Of a stretch of DNA of 36,678 bases, positions 9,711 to 17,872 are shown one piece after another (the stretch's first letter is position 1; each line of letters begins with the position of its first letter). A program made the translations under genes and the position numbers. Under the pieces are notes generated by a model, which saw nothing but the letters and a program-made list of their open reading frames with translations, was not told the DNA's origin and searched no databases. Origin of the DNA: Acinetobacter sp. UBA801 (GTDB taxonomy: Bacteria; Pseudomonadota; Gammaproteobacteria; Pseudomonadales; Moraxellaceae). Location of the stretch: NCBI GenBank assembly GCA_002296655.1, contig DBIN01000035.1:1-36678 (forward strand), written 5' to 3'.

Positions 9711-11095
9711 GCGTTTTCTCCTTCAGTAGATGCAGCAATTTCTTTTTCAGTTGCAATACCTTTTTTGATGAGTTCTAACCAGTATTGGTGTTGAGCAAGG
9801 TATAAGCCTTCGTCTTCAGTTTTAATACCAGACAATTTTGGTTTTAAGCCAATTTCGTTGGCTGCATCGTCTGGACCTTGGATCCAATGCTTAGAACCAC
9901 GGCACATATCGTTCCACTCAAGTGCGATACCTGCGTAGCCTGCTTGACATGCACGGAATTCTTCAAGATCATCTGGTGTAGCCATACCTGATGCGTTAAA
10001 GAAGTCTTCGTACTGACGAATACGGCGTGTGCGCGCTTCTGGCTCTTCACCGACAGGACCGATACAGTAAATCGTCACTTCAGTTTTATCGACAGATAGG
10101 GGACGTAACACACGGATTTGTGAACCGAACTGATCCATGAAGTAAACGTTTGGATAGATACACAGGTTACGTGAACGCTCGATCATCCATTTTGCCATCG
10201 CTTCGCCGTATTTCTCGGTGTATTCGTCTTTCTTGGTAAAGTTAGGACGGTCTTCTGGGTTTGCCCATTGCGTCCAAAGGAGCATGTGACCATTTTCAAA
10301 GCCATAAGAACCACCGCCTTGTTTGCCCCATGAACCTGCGCTCATTGCACGGATGTTATCGCCAGCTTCTTTTTCTTTACGTTGCTGAGTTGTTGCAGCG
10401 TAGTTCCAGTGTACGGCAGAGACGTGATAACCATCGGCACCATTTTCGGCAGTTAACTTCCAATTACCTTCATAAGTGTAAGTCGAAGAACCACGTAAAA
10501 CTTCCAGACCATGTTCTGACTGACCTACGATCATATCAATAATCTTGGTTGCTTCGCCTAGGTATTCTTCTAATGAAGGAACATCTGGGTTTAAGCTACC
10601 AAATAAGAAACCTTTATAGCTTTCAAAGCGGGCAACTTTTTTCAAGTCGTGTGAACCGTCTTTGTTAAAGCAATCTGAATAACCTGCATCTGCTGGGTCT
10701 TTTACTTTTAACAACTTACCAGAGTTGTTGAAAGTCCAACCGTGGAATGGGCAAGTATAAGTTGCTTTGTTACCACGCTTGTAACGACATAACTGTGCAC
10801 CACGGTGTGAGCATGCATTGATCATGGCATTCAATTCTCCATTGCGGTTACGCGCAATGATGATTGGCTGACGACCAATGTAAGTGGTGTAGTAGTCATT
10901 GTTGTTTGGAATTTGGCTTTCATGTGCCAAATAAACCCAGTTGCCTTCAAAAATGTATTTCATTTCTAGGTCAAACAAGGCTTGGTCAGTGAATACTGAA
11001 CGGTGCAGTTTAAACTCACCAGATTCAAAATCATCGACTAGTAATTCATCAATTCGGTCTAAATGGCTGGTGTTAATTACAGGAATACGAGGCAT
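9707..11095 (-). CDS. benA: benzoate 1,2-dioxygenase large (alpha) subunit
   Basis: Catalytic alpha subunit (462 residues) of the Rieske non-haem iron oxygenase that adds O2 to benzoate to give the cis-diol carboxylate. The Rieske cluster ligands are C95/H97 (CSHRG) and C115/H118 (CPFHGW). The mononuclear iron site includes H224 and H229 in [10 protein letters not shown], with D221 in the bridging position. The start is placed at 11095 ([14 protein letters not shown]), where GGAGAAAGGAT precedes the ATG and the length matches the family. The same frame is open to 11209, which would overlap catA by 26 bp, but those 38 extra codons do not look like BenA. It lies 88 bp after catA and overlaps benB by four bases. 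Confidence 0.96.
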
Positions 11096-11183
11096 ATCCT
11101 TTCTCCGGCTGTCCAAGGAGGGGCAGTCAATCGGGAGGTGCCTGATTTCAGATTCAAGAAACATCCCGCTTTCCTTTTTGGAA

Positions 11184-12104
11184 TTAAGCGCTTGCGCGAC
11201 GACGTTCAACTTCAGTGCTAGGCGCGTTTTCTTTCTCTTTCACAAGTTCAATATCGAACTGGATGTGTTTGAAAGGACCCTTCAGGCCACGGCGTGCAAT
11301 TTCAGCTTCATCAGTTACGTCAACAGCGGTTGCAACTAGGCCTTCACGTGTAGCGAATGCAAAGTCATCCCACAGATATTTGTCACCTTCAATGTTGAAT
11401 TGAGTCGTCAGTTTGCGGTAACCCGGTGCAGATACGAAATAGTGCACATGAGATGGGCGGTTACCATGACGGCCTAATTTGTCCAGTACGAACTGAGTAG
11501 TCCCTTCTGGTGGGCAACCATAACCAACTGGCATTGTAGTCAGTGCCACATATTTTCCATCTTGGTCACTGAAAATAGAGCGACGCAGGTTGAAGTCAGA
11601 CTGTGACTTATCAAAGAATGAGTAGTTACCCAAGCTGTTGGCGTGCCAAACTTCAACTTTAGCGCCTTCAATAATATTGCCTTCGGTATCAGTTACAGTA
11701 CCTTCGATGATCAGCGTCGGGATTTTACCTTCTTCAGAACCATCATCCATACGTGCAAAGCCAACTGATTCAGGTGCGCCTGCTACATAAAGTGGGCCTT
11801 CAATGGTACGTGGTGTACCACCTGTGATGCCTGCTTTAGCATCAGCTTCATCTGCACGCAAGTCTAGGAAGTGCTCTAAACCCAAGCCTGCAGCTAATAG
11901 ACCTAGCTCATTTGCTTGGCCCGCATCTGTAAAGTATTCCAGACCTTTCCAAAGCTCAGTTTGAGAAATATCAAGATCTTCAATCGCCTGGAACAGGTCA
12001 CCTAACAAGCGCACAACAATCTGTTGTACACGCTCATCTACCGGACCAGTCGCAGTATCGACGTTCATTTTCTTTACTAACGCATCAATTTCTTGGCGGT
12101 TCAT
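11184..12104 (-). CDS. catA: catechol 1,2-dioxygenase
   Basis: Intradiol dioxygenase of 306 residues that opens catechol to cis,cis-muconate with a mononuclear Fe(III). Iron ligands visible are Y161 (GNYSFFD), Y195 (YGCPPEG), and H219 and H221 (PSHVHYF). The N-terminal helical dimerisation domain runs to about residue 100. TAAGGAG lies seven bases before the ATG at 12104. The gene follows catC after a 152-bp spacer without a coding frame, which holds a GGCTGGC direct repeat (about 12164-12184), and precedes benA by 88 bp. Its place between catC and benA differs from A. baylyi ADP1, where as I recall catA is separate from catBC. Confidence 0.95.
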   Translation of the reverse strand: MNRQEIDALVKKMNVDTATGPVDERVQQIVVRLLGDLFQAIEDLDISQTELWKGLEYFTDAGQANELGLLAAGLGLEHFLDLRADEADAKAGITGGTPRTIEGPLYVAGAPESVGFARMDDGSEEGKIPTLIIEGTVTDTEGNIIEGAKVEVWHANSLGNYSFFDKSQSDFNLRRSIFSDQDGKYVALTTMPVGYGCPPEGTTQFVLDKLGRHGNRPSHVHYFVSAPGYRKLTTQFNIEGDKYLWDDFAFATREGLVATAVDVTDEAEIARRGLKGPFKHIQFDIELVKEKENAPSTEVERRRASA

Positions 12105-12256
12105 ACTATTGCTCCTTAAAGTATGTTTTTCATATTTTAGTGGCGCATCTTTAGCTTTATCGGCTGGCTAAATTTGGCTGGCCACAATCCTTGTTGCAGT
12201 ACTCTCTGTTTGTTTTTTTGGAAGGGGAATCTTTTGATTCCTGATCCGGTACTTAA

Positions 12257-12547
12257 TTAACTGTCATCATCTCGAACTGAAGATGGATGACGGTTTAATG
12301 GCATCACTTCAATATTCATGTAAGTGTAGAGCGGAAGACCTTGTAAAATGTTGTGAAGTTCTTCGTTGCTCTCGACATCAAAAATACTGATGTTTGAATA
12401 CTGGCCAGTAATACGCCAAATATGACGCCATTTACCTTGACGCTGTAATTCCTGTGAATATGCTTTTTCAACGGCTTTAATTTCGTTAGCAGTTTCTGCA
12501 GGCATATCCAAAGGAATGTTTACATCCATACGTACGTGGAAAAGCAT
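12257..12547 (-). CDS. catC: muconolactone delta-isomerase
   Basis: Small enzyme of 96 residues, the normal length for muconolactone isomerase, which converts muconolactone to 3-oxoadipate enol-lactone. The opening MLFHVRMDVNIPLDMP and the GKWRHIWRITGQYSNISIFDV region are characteristic of the family, which assembles as a ferredoxin-like-fold decamer. TTAGGAGAA precedes the ATG at 12547. It follows catB by 13 bp, so the two are translated from one message and act in consecutive steps. Confidence 0.95.
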   Translation of the reverse strand: MLFHVRMDVNIPLDMPAETANEIKAVEKAYSQELQRQGKWRHIWRITGQYSNISIFDVESNEELHNILQGLPLYTYMNIEVMPLNRHPSSVRDDDS

Positions 12548-12560
12548 GGGTTTCTCCTAA

Positions 12561-13670
12561 TTACTGACGACGCAAGTTGTCAATTTTGTCTTCATCCAAC
12601 TCAATGCCTAAACCCGCACCTGTTGGTAGGTGTAACTCAAAGTCTTGGTACTGAAGTGGCGTTTTTAAAATTTCTTCGGTCAGTAATAACGGACCAAATA
12701 ATTCTGTGCCATACGCTAAATTCTGGAAGGTCGAGAACACATGCGCAGATGCAATCGTGCCTACAGGACCTTCAAGCATGGTGCCGCCATAAAGGTCGAT
12801 GCCTGCCAATTGTGCAATTGTTGCTACTTCACAGCCTTCAATCAGACCAGCAGATTGGGCAACTTTCACTGCAAACACAGATGCAGCATGACGTTTTGCC
12901 AATTGATAAGCAGTTTGTGGGCCCATCAATGATTCATCTGCCATGATGGCAATATCAAATTTGCGCGTTAAACGCTGCATGGCATCAATGTTGTCAATTG
13001 CGCATGGTTGTTCAATTAAGTCGACACCGCCATCTTGTAAAAGCTGGATGCCTTTAATTGCTTCAAGCTCTGACCAAGCACGGTTTACGTCTACACGAAT
13101 AGAAACGTCTTTGCCTAATGCTTTTTTGATTGCCAGAACGTGTTCAACATCTTGCTCTACTGGGCGTGAACCGATTTTGAGCTTGAATGTGTTGTGACGT
13201 TTACTCGCAATCATTTTTTGTGCTTCTGCAATGTCTTTTTCTGTATCGCCAGATGCAAGTACCCATAAAACAGGAACCGAGTTGCGTAGGCGACCACCTA
13301 AAATTTCACTTAAAGGTTGGTTTAAGCGTTGTGCTTTGATATCTAACAATGCAGTTTGAATGGCACACTTCGCGAAACGGTTACCATTGATATTCTTTTT
13401 AATGATCTGTAGAGTTTGCGCAACATTCAAGCCAGCTAAAGTTTTTAGCAATGGTGCGAAATATTTTTCGATATTGGTTTTTACGCTTTCTGGGCTTTCT
13501 TCACCATAGCCCAAGCCACCAATCGTGGTTGCTTCGCCCCAGCCAACAAAACCATCTTCAGTGGTGATTTTGACTAATACCAGAGTTTGGGTTTGCATGG
13601 TTGCAACCGCCATCTTGTGTGGACGGATGGTTGGTATTTCCAGCAGCAAAGTTTCTACTGACTTATACAT
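12561..13670 (-). CDS. catB: muconate cycloisomerase
   Basis: Enolase-superfamily enzyme of 369 residues that converts cis,cis-muconate to muconolactone with a divalent metal. The KxK base pair is K163 and K165 in TFKLKIGSR. Metal ligands are probably D194 (RVDVN), E220 (LIEQP) and D245 (MADES). GAAGGG lies seven bases before the ATG at 13670. It is the first gene of the twelve-gene minus-strand operon, directly behind the benM-catB divergent promoter. Its substrate, muconate, is also the classical inducer of CatM and BenM. Confidence 0.95.
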   Translation of the reverse strand: MYKSVETLLLEIPTIRPHKMAVATMQTQTLVLVKITTEDGFVGWGEATTIGGLGYGEESPESVKTNIEKYFAPLLKTLAGLNVAQTLQIIKKNINGNRFAKCAIQTALLDIKAQRLNQPLSEILGGRLRNSVPVLWVLASGDTEKDIAEAQKMIASKRHNTFKLKIGSRPVEQDVEHVLAIKKALGKDVSIRVDVNRAWSELEAIKGIQLLQDGGVDLIEQPCAIDNIDAMQRLTRKFDIAIMADESLMGPQTAYQLAKRHAASVFAVKVAQSAGLIEGCEVATIAQLAGIDLYGGTMLEGPVGTIASAHVFSTFQNLAYGTELFGPLLLTEEILKTPLQYQDFELHLPTGAGLGIELDEDKIDNLRRQ

Positions 13671-13710
13671 GGTTTGCCCTTCATGTCATTGCTTTATTAC
13701 ATCTTGTGAT

Positions 13711-13777
13711 ATACCTTAAAAGAATAAATTAAATTGGTCTAAGATCAAATTTGCATTTTTTTATACTTTAAAGGTAT
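13711..13777. promoter_or_regulatory. BenM operator region of the divergent benM / catB-ben-cat promoters
   Basis: A perfect CatM/BenM consensus ATAC-N7-GTAT occupies 13763-13777, ending nine bases before the benM ATG at 13786. A second, imperfect site, ATAC-N7-GAAT at 13711-13725, reads on the minus strand as ATTC-N7-GTAT and overlaps the likely catB -10 region. Between them lies an imperfect palindrome, TTGGTCTAAGATCAA (13734-13748). The three-site pattern resembles the ADP1 benA promoter, where BenM tetramers shift between an upstream pair and a site over the core promoter. Here it would couple benM autorepression to activation of catB and the ben genes. Confidence 0.75.
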
Positions 13778-13785
13778 ATTTAGCC

Positions 13786-14700
13786 ATGGAACTCAGACAT
13801 TTACGTTATTTTGTTGCTGTTGTAGAAGAGCAAAGTTTCACCAAGGCAGCAGAAAAACTCTTTATTGCTCAACCACCTTTGAGCAGACAGATCCAAAATT
13901 TAGAACAAGAGCTTGGAATTCAACTATTCGAGCGTGGAAGCAGACCGCTTAAGACCACCGAGGCAGGGCAATTCTTTTATCAACATGCCGTTAAACTTTT
14001 GTCTAATGCGGAAGAAATTAAGTCGATGACAAAACGTGTCGGTATTGCTGACCGTACCGTGACGATTGGCTTCGTTGGTTCTTTATTGTTCGGATTATTA
14101 TCAAGAATTGTGTATTTGTTTAAGCAGCAGCATCCGCATTTAAAAATAGAAATGGTGGAAATGACCACCAATGACCAAATTCAAGCACTTAAAGAAGGGC
14201 GTATAGATGTTGGTTTTGGACGTTTAAGAATTTCTGATCCTGCAGTTAAACGTATTTTATTACGTGAAGAACGCTTGATGGTTGCAGTCCATTCTAGCCA
14301 CCCGTTTGCGGCACAAAAAGAAGGTGTGTTTTTGGCAGATGTTGTTGATCAACAACTATTTTCATATCCAAACCACAATAAGCCAAATTTCTCTACACAA
14401 ATTCGTAGCGTGTTTTCTGAGCATGGTTTAGAGCCTCGAAAAATTCGTGAAGTGCGTGAATTACAATTGGCATTGGGTTTTGTTGCTGCAGGTGAAGGCG
14501 TGTGTATCGTCCCAGAAAGCGCTCAAAATATTCATTTGGCACATTTACACTTTATACCTTTATTAGATAATTCGGCTGTAAGTCCTATATTTATGGCAAT
14601 TCGTAATATGGATGAAAGTGAAGATATTCGATCTTTGTTTGACTGCATTTATCAAGTCTATGATTTGGAAGCAGTCACTTATGATCGCAATGCATTCTAA
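13786..14700 (+). CDS. benM: BenM-type LysR transcriptional activator of benzoate/catechol degradation
   Basis: LysR regulator of 304 residues, the length of A. baylyi BenM. The winged HTH covers about residues 1-60 (LRYFVAVVEEQSFTKAAEKL) and the effector domain covers about 90-300. R160 in ILLREERLM is retained, and Y292 in QVYDLEA aligns with BenM Y293 after a one-residue gap. From memory of the ADP1 work, this pair forms the secondary benzoate site of BenM and is His/Phe in CatM. That points to a dual benzoate plus muconate sensor. No catM-like gene is seen in the window. The ribosome site is weak and an operator lies nine bases upstream, consistent with low, autoregulated expression. Confidence 0.93.
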   Translation: MELRHLRYFVAVVEEQSFTKAAEKLFIAQPPLSRQIQNLEQELGIQLFERGSRPLKTTEAGQFFYQHAVKLLSNAEEIKSMTKRVGIADRTVTIGFVGSLLFGLLSRIVYLFKQQHPHLKIEMVEMTTNDQIQALKEGRIDVGFGRLRISDPAVKRILLREERLMVAVHSSHPFAAQKEGVFLADVVDQQLFSYPNHNKPNFSTQIRSVFSEHGLEPRKIREVRELQLALGFVAAGEGVCIVPESAQNIHLAHLHFIPLLDNSAVSPIFMAIRNMDESEDIRSLFDCIYQVYDLEAVTYDRNAF

Positions 14701-14765
14701 TGAAATTATATAAAACAAATACTTACAACTATATTTTTTTATATAAAAGCACAGATATTTTCAAC

Positions 14766-14829
14766 AAAATACTGTTATGTGAATTGCATGAAAAAACTTT
14801 TTTAAGCATCACATCACAGTATTTTTTTT
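14766..14829 (+). terminator. long-stem terminator-like inverted repeat after benM
   Basis: The 17-base arms at 14766-14782 and 14809-14825 match at 16 of 17 positions and are followed by a T-run to 14829. The 26-base loop holds an A6/T6 pair that can extend the hairpin. It lies 65 bp after benM and 160 bp before benK, so it probably ends the benM transcript and makes benK depend on its own promoter. A regulatory role is possible but not shown. Confidence 0.65.
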
Positions 14830-14975
14830 AGTCTTATTATTTTTATTTATTTAAAATCAATATTTTGTAATGCTTTAGACTTTTTGGGTATGTATCCATG
14901 CCTATTCAGTTTTGGACAAATTTTAACTTATTATTCATTGTGTGCATCTGAGTTGGAGTAACGGACTTCACAATT

Positions 14976-14984
14976 AGGAGGTGA
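14976..14984 (+). promoter_or_regulatory. strong ribosome binding site of benK
   Basis: AGGAGGTGA is a near-perfect anti-16S match six bases before the ATG at 14991. It is the strongest such site seen in the window, suggesting efficient BenK translation once transcribed, and it fixes the benK start. Confidence 0.8.
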
Positions 14985-14990
14985 AGCAAG

Positions 14991-16364
14991 ATGCAAAGCA
15001 ATAAAATTAATATTAATACCTTGATTGACGAGGCCAAGTTCACGCCATTCCATTGGGGCGTTTTGTTTTGGTGTTTGATGATCATTATTTTTGACGGTTA
15101 CGATTTGGTCATTTATGGAGTTGCATTACCACTACTTATGCAAGAGTGGGCGCTCAGTGCGGTTCAAGCCGGTTTACTGGCCAGTACAGCATTATTTGGC
15201 ATGATGTTTGGTGCCATGACCTTTGGTACGCTTTCGGACAAGTTGGGCCGAAAAAAAACCATTATGATCTGTGTGGCTATTTTTAGTGGTTTTACCTTCC
15301 TTGGCGCATTTGCAACTAACCCTGTTGAATTTGGTATTTTACGTTTCTTAGCAGGCTTGGGTATTGGTGGTGTAATGCCAAACGTGGTGGCATTAATGAC
15401 TGAATATGCGCCAAAGCGTATTCGCAGTACCTTGGTTGCGCTCATGTTTAGTGGTTATGCAATTGGCGGTATGACGTCTGCACTATTGGGAGCATGGTTA
15501 GTGCCGCAATTTGGCTGGAAAATCATGTTCTACATCGCGATTATTCCTTTGGTAGCTTTACCGCTCATTTGGAAATTCTTGCCTGAGTCACTCATGTATT
15601 TGACCAACAAGAAAGAAATTGAGCAAACCCGCACTATAGTTCAAAAAATTTCACCAAGCCAACAATTAAATGGTGACACTGAGTTTGTACTGAATGAGGT
15701 GACTAAAGGCGATGAAGCACCTGTAAAAGCATTGTTTCAGCAAGGCCGTATGTTCAGCACTTTCATGTTCTGGATCGCATTTTTCATGTGCTTGTTGATG
15801 GTGTATGCATTGGGCAGTTGGTTACCAAAATTAATGATCCAAGCGGGTTACTCACTTGGTGCAAGTATGATCTTCTTATTCGCCTTGAACATTGGCGGCA
15901 TGATTGGTGCGATTGGTGGGGGTGCATTGGCTGACCGCTTCCATATCAAAAAAGTAGTGACCATTATGTTTATCTGTGGTGCAGCAGCATTAATCCTGCT
16001 TGGCTTTAACAGTCCACAAATTGTGTTGTATACCTTAATTGCAGTTGCAGGTGCAGCAACCATTGGTTCACAAATCTTGCTTTATACTTTTGTCGCACAA
16101 TATTACCCATCTACTGTTCGTTCTACAGGTATGGGCTGGGCATCAGGTATTGGTCGAATCGGTGCAATCGTTGGGCCAGTATTAACAGGTGCACTGTTAA
16201 CCATGAATTTACCGCACCAAATGAACTTCTTTGCTATTGCGATTCCAGGTGTAATTGCTGCTTTAGCGATCTTCATGGTGAATTTAAAAGCTTCAGTAGA
16301 TGCCAAAGCCCTTGCAGAGCCTGCGGTAGAAAGCAATCCAATTGCACAAAAAGCAACCCAATAA
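14991..16364 (+). CDS. benK: MFS benzoate:H+ symporter
   Basis: Major facilitator of 457 residues in the aromatic acid:H+ symporter family, expected to carry benzoate into the cytoplasm. About twelve hydrophobic segments are visible. The first contains IIIFDGYDLVIYG, whose DGYD motif in helix 1 is characteristic of this family. The loop after helix 2 has the MFS signature GTLSDKLGRKKT, and a second copy, GGALADRFHIKK, occurs in the second half. The gene has its own 290-bp upstream region with a terminator-like hairpin, and is followed by benP. No perfect ATAC-N7-GTAT site was found upstream, so direct BenM control is unproven. Confidence 0.92.
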   Translation: MQSNKININTLIDEAKFTPFHWGVLFWCLMIIIFDGYDLVIYGVALPLLMQEWALSAVQAGLLASTALFGMMFGAMTFGTLSDKLGRKKTIMICVAIFSGFTFLGAFATNPVEFGILRFLAGLGIGGVMPNVVALMTEYAPKRIRSTLVALMFSGYAIGGMTSALLGAWLVPQFGWKIMFYIAIIPLVALPLIWKFLPESLMYLTNKKEIEQTRTIVQKISPSQQLNGDTEFVLNEVTKGDEAPVKALFQQGRMFSTFMFWIAFFMCLLMVYALGSWLPKLMIQAGYSLGASMIFLFALNIGGMIGAIGGGALADRFHIKKVVTIMFICGAAALILLGFNSPQIVLYTLIAVAGAATIGSQILLYTFVAQYYPSTVRSTGMGWASGIGRIGAIVGPVLTGALLTMNLPHQMNFFAIAIPGVIAALAIFMVNLKASVDAKALAEPAVESNPIAQKATQ

Positions 16365-16405
16365 TTTCTATACCTTTCAATTAATCTTTCGTCATCAATG
16401 ATATA

Positions 16406-16431
16406 GATCGCCATCGTAAGCGATGGTGATC
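16406..16431. repeat. benK-benP intercistronic hairpin
   Basis: GATCGCCATCG (16406-16416) pairs with CGATGGTGATC (16421-16431) around a TAAG loop, with a single G-U wobble. No T-tract follows, so a strong terminator is unlikely; it may trim the message or reduce read-through into benP. Confidence 0.5.
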
Positions 16432-16472
16432 TGTTGCTAGAATTTGATGGCACAATAACAAGCGAGTTTAGG

Positions 16473-17822
16473 ATGAACGCGAAAACATTAACCCAATCTT
16501 TTAATTTTCAATCTACAACGGTTCGACCAACAATGCAGCGCACGCTCATGATGAGCATGATTGCATTGAGTATGGGCGGTATGAGTGTTGCAGCTCAGGC
16601 GCAGACCCAACAGCAAACGGAAATTGAGCAACTTAGACAGGAAGTTCAAGCTTTACGTGGTTTGATTGAGCAGCAAAAAGTGCAAAATGCACAAACCGCA
16701 ACGGCAATTGCCAATGTGCAACGTACTGCAGCAATGCCAGTTGCTAATCCTGTGTTAAAAACTGCCAAAGGTGCCGAATTTAATCTATATGGTAACGTGC
16801 GTTTAGATGCGTCTTATCAGGTTGAAGGTGGTGCTAAAGACATGCCATATAACCAAATTAACGGCGTACCACTTGAAGGCAATAATGAACAAAGTGATCG
16901 TTTAAGATCGACACTTTCTGCAACCCGTTTAGGTTTAGACTTTAAAAGCCCAGTGGGTGAGCAAGACATAAAAGGTAAAATTGAAGTTGACTTCTTAGGT
17001 GGAGCAAACCTTGATAACTTACGTATTCGCCATGCTTATTTGAACTACGGCAGTTGGTTAATTGGTCAAACTTGGTCAAACTTTGCGATTCCAGACTATA
17101 TGCCAGAAACCATTGATGCTTTGGCATTTGTAGGTGGTGCGGTGAAACGTACACCTCAAGTACGTTATACAACCAAGTTTAGCCCACAAACCAATTTAGT
17201 GGTTGCAGCTGAAGAGCCTAAAGACAGTTCAATCAGCCAGCGTTTACCTGCATTAACTGCGCGTTTAAATCATCAATTTGCAGATAATTTAAATGTCAGC
17301 GTACGTGCGATGGGACATGAAAAACGTGTTAATTCTGAAGAGGAAATGGCATGGGGCGTGGGTGTAGGTGCAAAATATGAAGTTGTCCCTGGTACAACCC
17401 TTAAAGCAGATTATTACCATGTTAAAGGTGATAGCAGCTTTGTGTCATTTACAAACAAAGGTGTAGTTGCTCAGGCAGATGGTAGTCTTCTTCAAAGCGA
17501 GTTTGATTCAATCATGGTCGGTATTACTCAAAAATTTAGTGACAAAGTGCACGGTACTTTGGGTTATGGTTATATGAGTTTTGACAAAGACCCTGACTAC
17601 ATTGCAGCTACAGCAGATAAAAGCACGATCAATAAAAACTTATGGCAAGCTTGGGCAAACCTATTCTATAGCCCTCGTAAACCGTTAAGCTTTGGTCTTG
17701 AATATGTTTATGGTGAGCGTGAAGCATTTGGTCCTGCTTTAGATAAAGATACTAAGCAACCAATTAGTGGTCGTACAGGTGAAGATAACCGAATCAATGC
17801 AGTCGCAATTTATAACTTCTAA
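16473..17822 (+). CDS. benP: BenP, DcaP-type outer-membrane porin for benzoate uptake
   Basis: Outer-membrane channel of 449 residues from the start used here. A signal peptide with a long N-region ends near SVAAQAQ. A short coiled-coil follows (heptads in EIEQLRQEVQALRGLIEQQ), then beta-strand-rich sequence that begins FNLYGNVRLDASY and ends with a terminal F in NAVAIYNF, typical of porins. The N-terminal coiled coil is the hallmark of DcaP-like trimeric porins of Acinetobacter. The start is uncertain: ATG at 16473 has GAG about eight bases upstream, while ATG at 16533 would give a more normal signal peptide but lacks a ribosome site. It follows benK after 108 bp. The benzoate role is inferred from this position. 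Confidence 0.85.
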   Translation: MNAKTLTQSFNFQSTTVRPTMQRTLMMSMIALSMGGMSVAAQAQTQQQTEIEQLRQEVQALRGLIEQQKVQNAQTATAIANVQRTAAMPVANPVLKTAKGAEFNLYGNVRLDASYQVEGGAKDMPYNQINGVPLEGNNEQSDRLRSTLSATRLGLDFKSPVGEQDIKGKIEVDFLGGANLDNLRIRHAYLNYGSWLIGQTWSNFAIPDYMPETIDALAFVGGAVKRTPQVRYTTKFSPQTNLVVAAEEPKDSSISQRLPALTARLNHQFADNLNVSVRAMGHEKRVNSEEEMAWGVGVGAKYEVVPGTTLKADYYHVKGDSSFVSFTNKGVVAQADGSLLQSEFDSIMVGITQKFSDKVHGTLGYGYMSFDKDPDYIAATADKSTINKNLWQAWANLFYSPRKPLSFGLEYVYGEREAFGPALDKDTKQPISGRTGEDNRINAVAIYNF

Positions 17823-17840
17823 AATTGTCCTATAAACCAA

Positions 17841-17872
17841 AAAAGAGCTGAGCCAAAACTCAGCTCTTTTTT
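17841..17872. terminator. bidirectional terminator between benP and the MocR-type gene
   Basis: AAAAGAGCTGAG (17841-17852) pairs perfectly with CTCAGCTCTTTT (17859-17870) around a six-base loop and has T-runs on both strands. The stop codon of the minus-strand regulator (17860-17862) lies inside the right arm, so the terminator overlaps that gene's end. Confidence 0.88.

Noticed and set aside
11096..11209. In-frame 38-codon extension upstream of BenA, overlapping catA
   Set aside because: It does not resemble BenA, and a good ribosome site precedes the ATG at 11095, which gives the family length.
13786..14700. Naming the regulator catM because it is next to catB
   Set aside because: Overall sequence and the R160 and Y292 residues fit BenM better; CatM differs at both.
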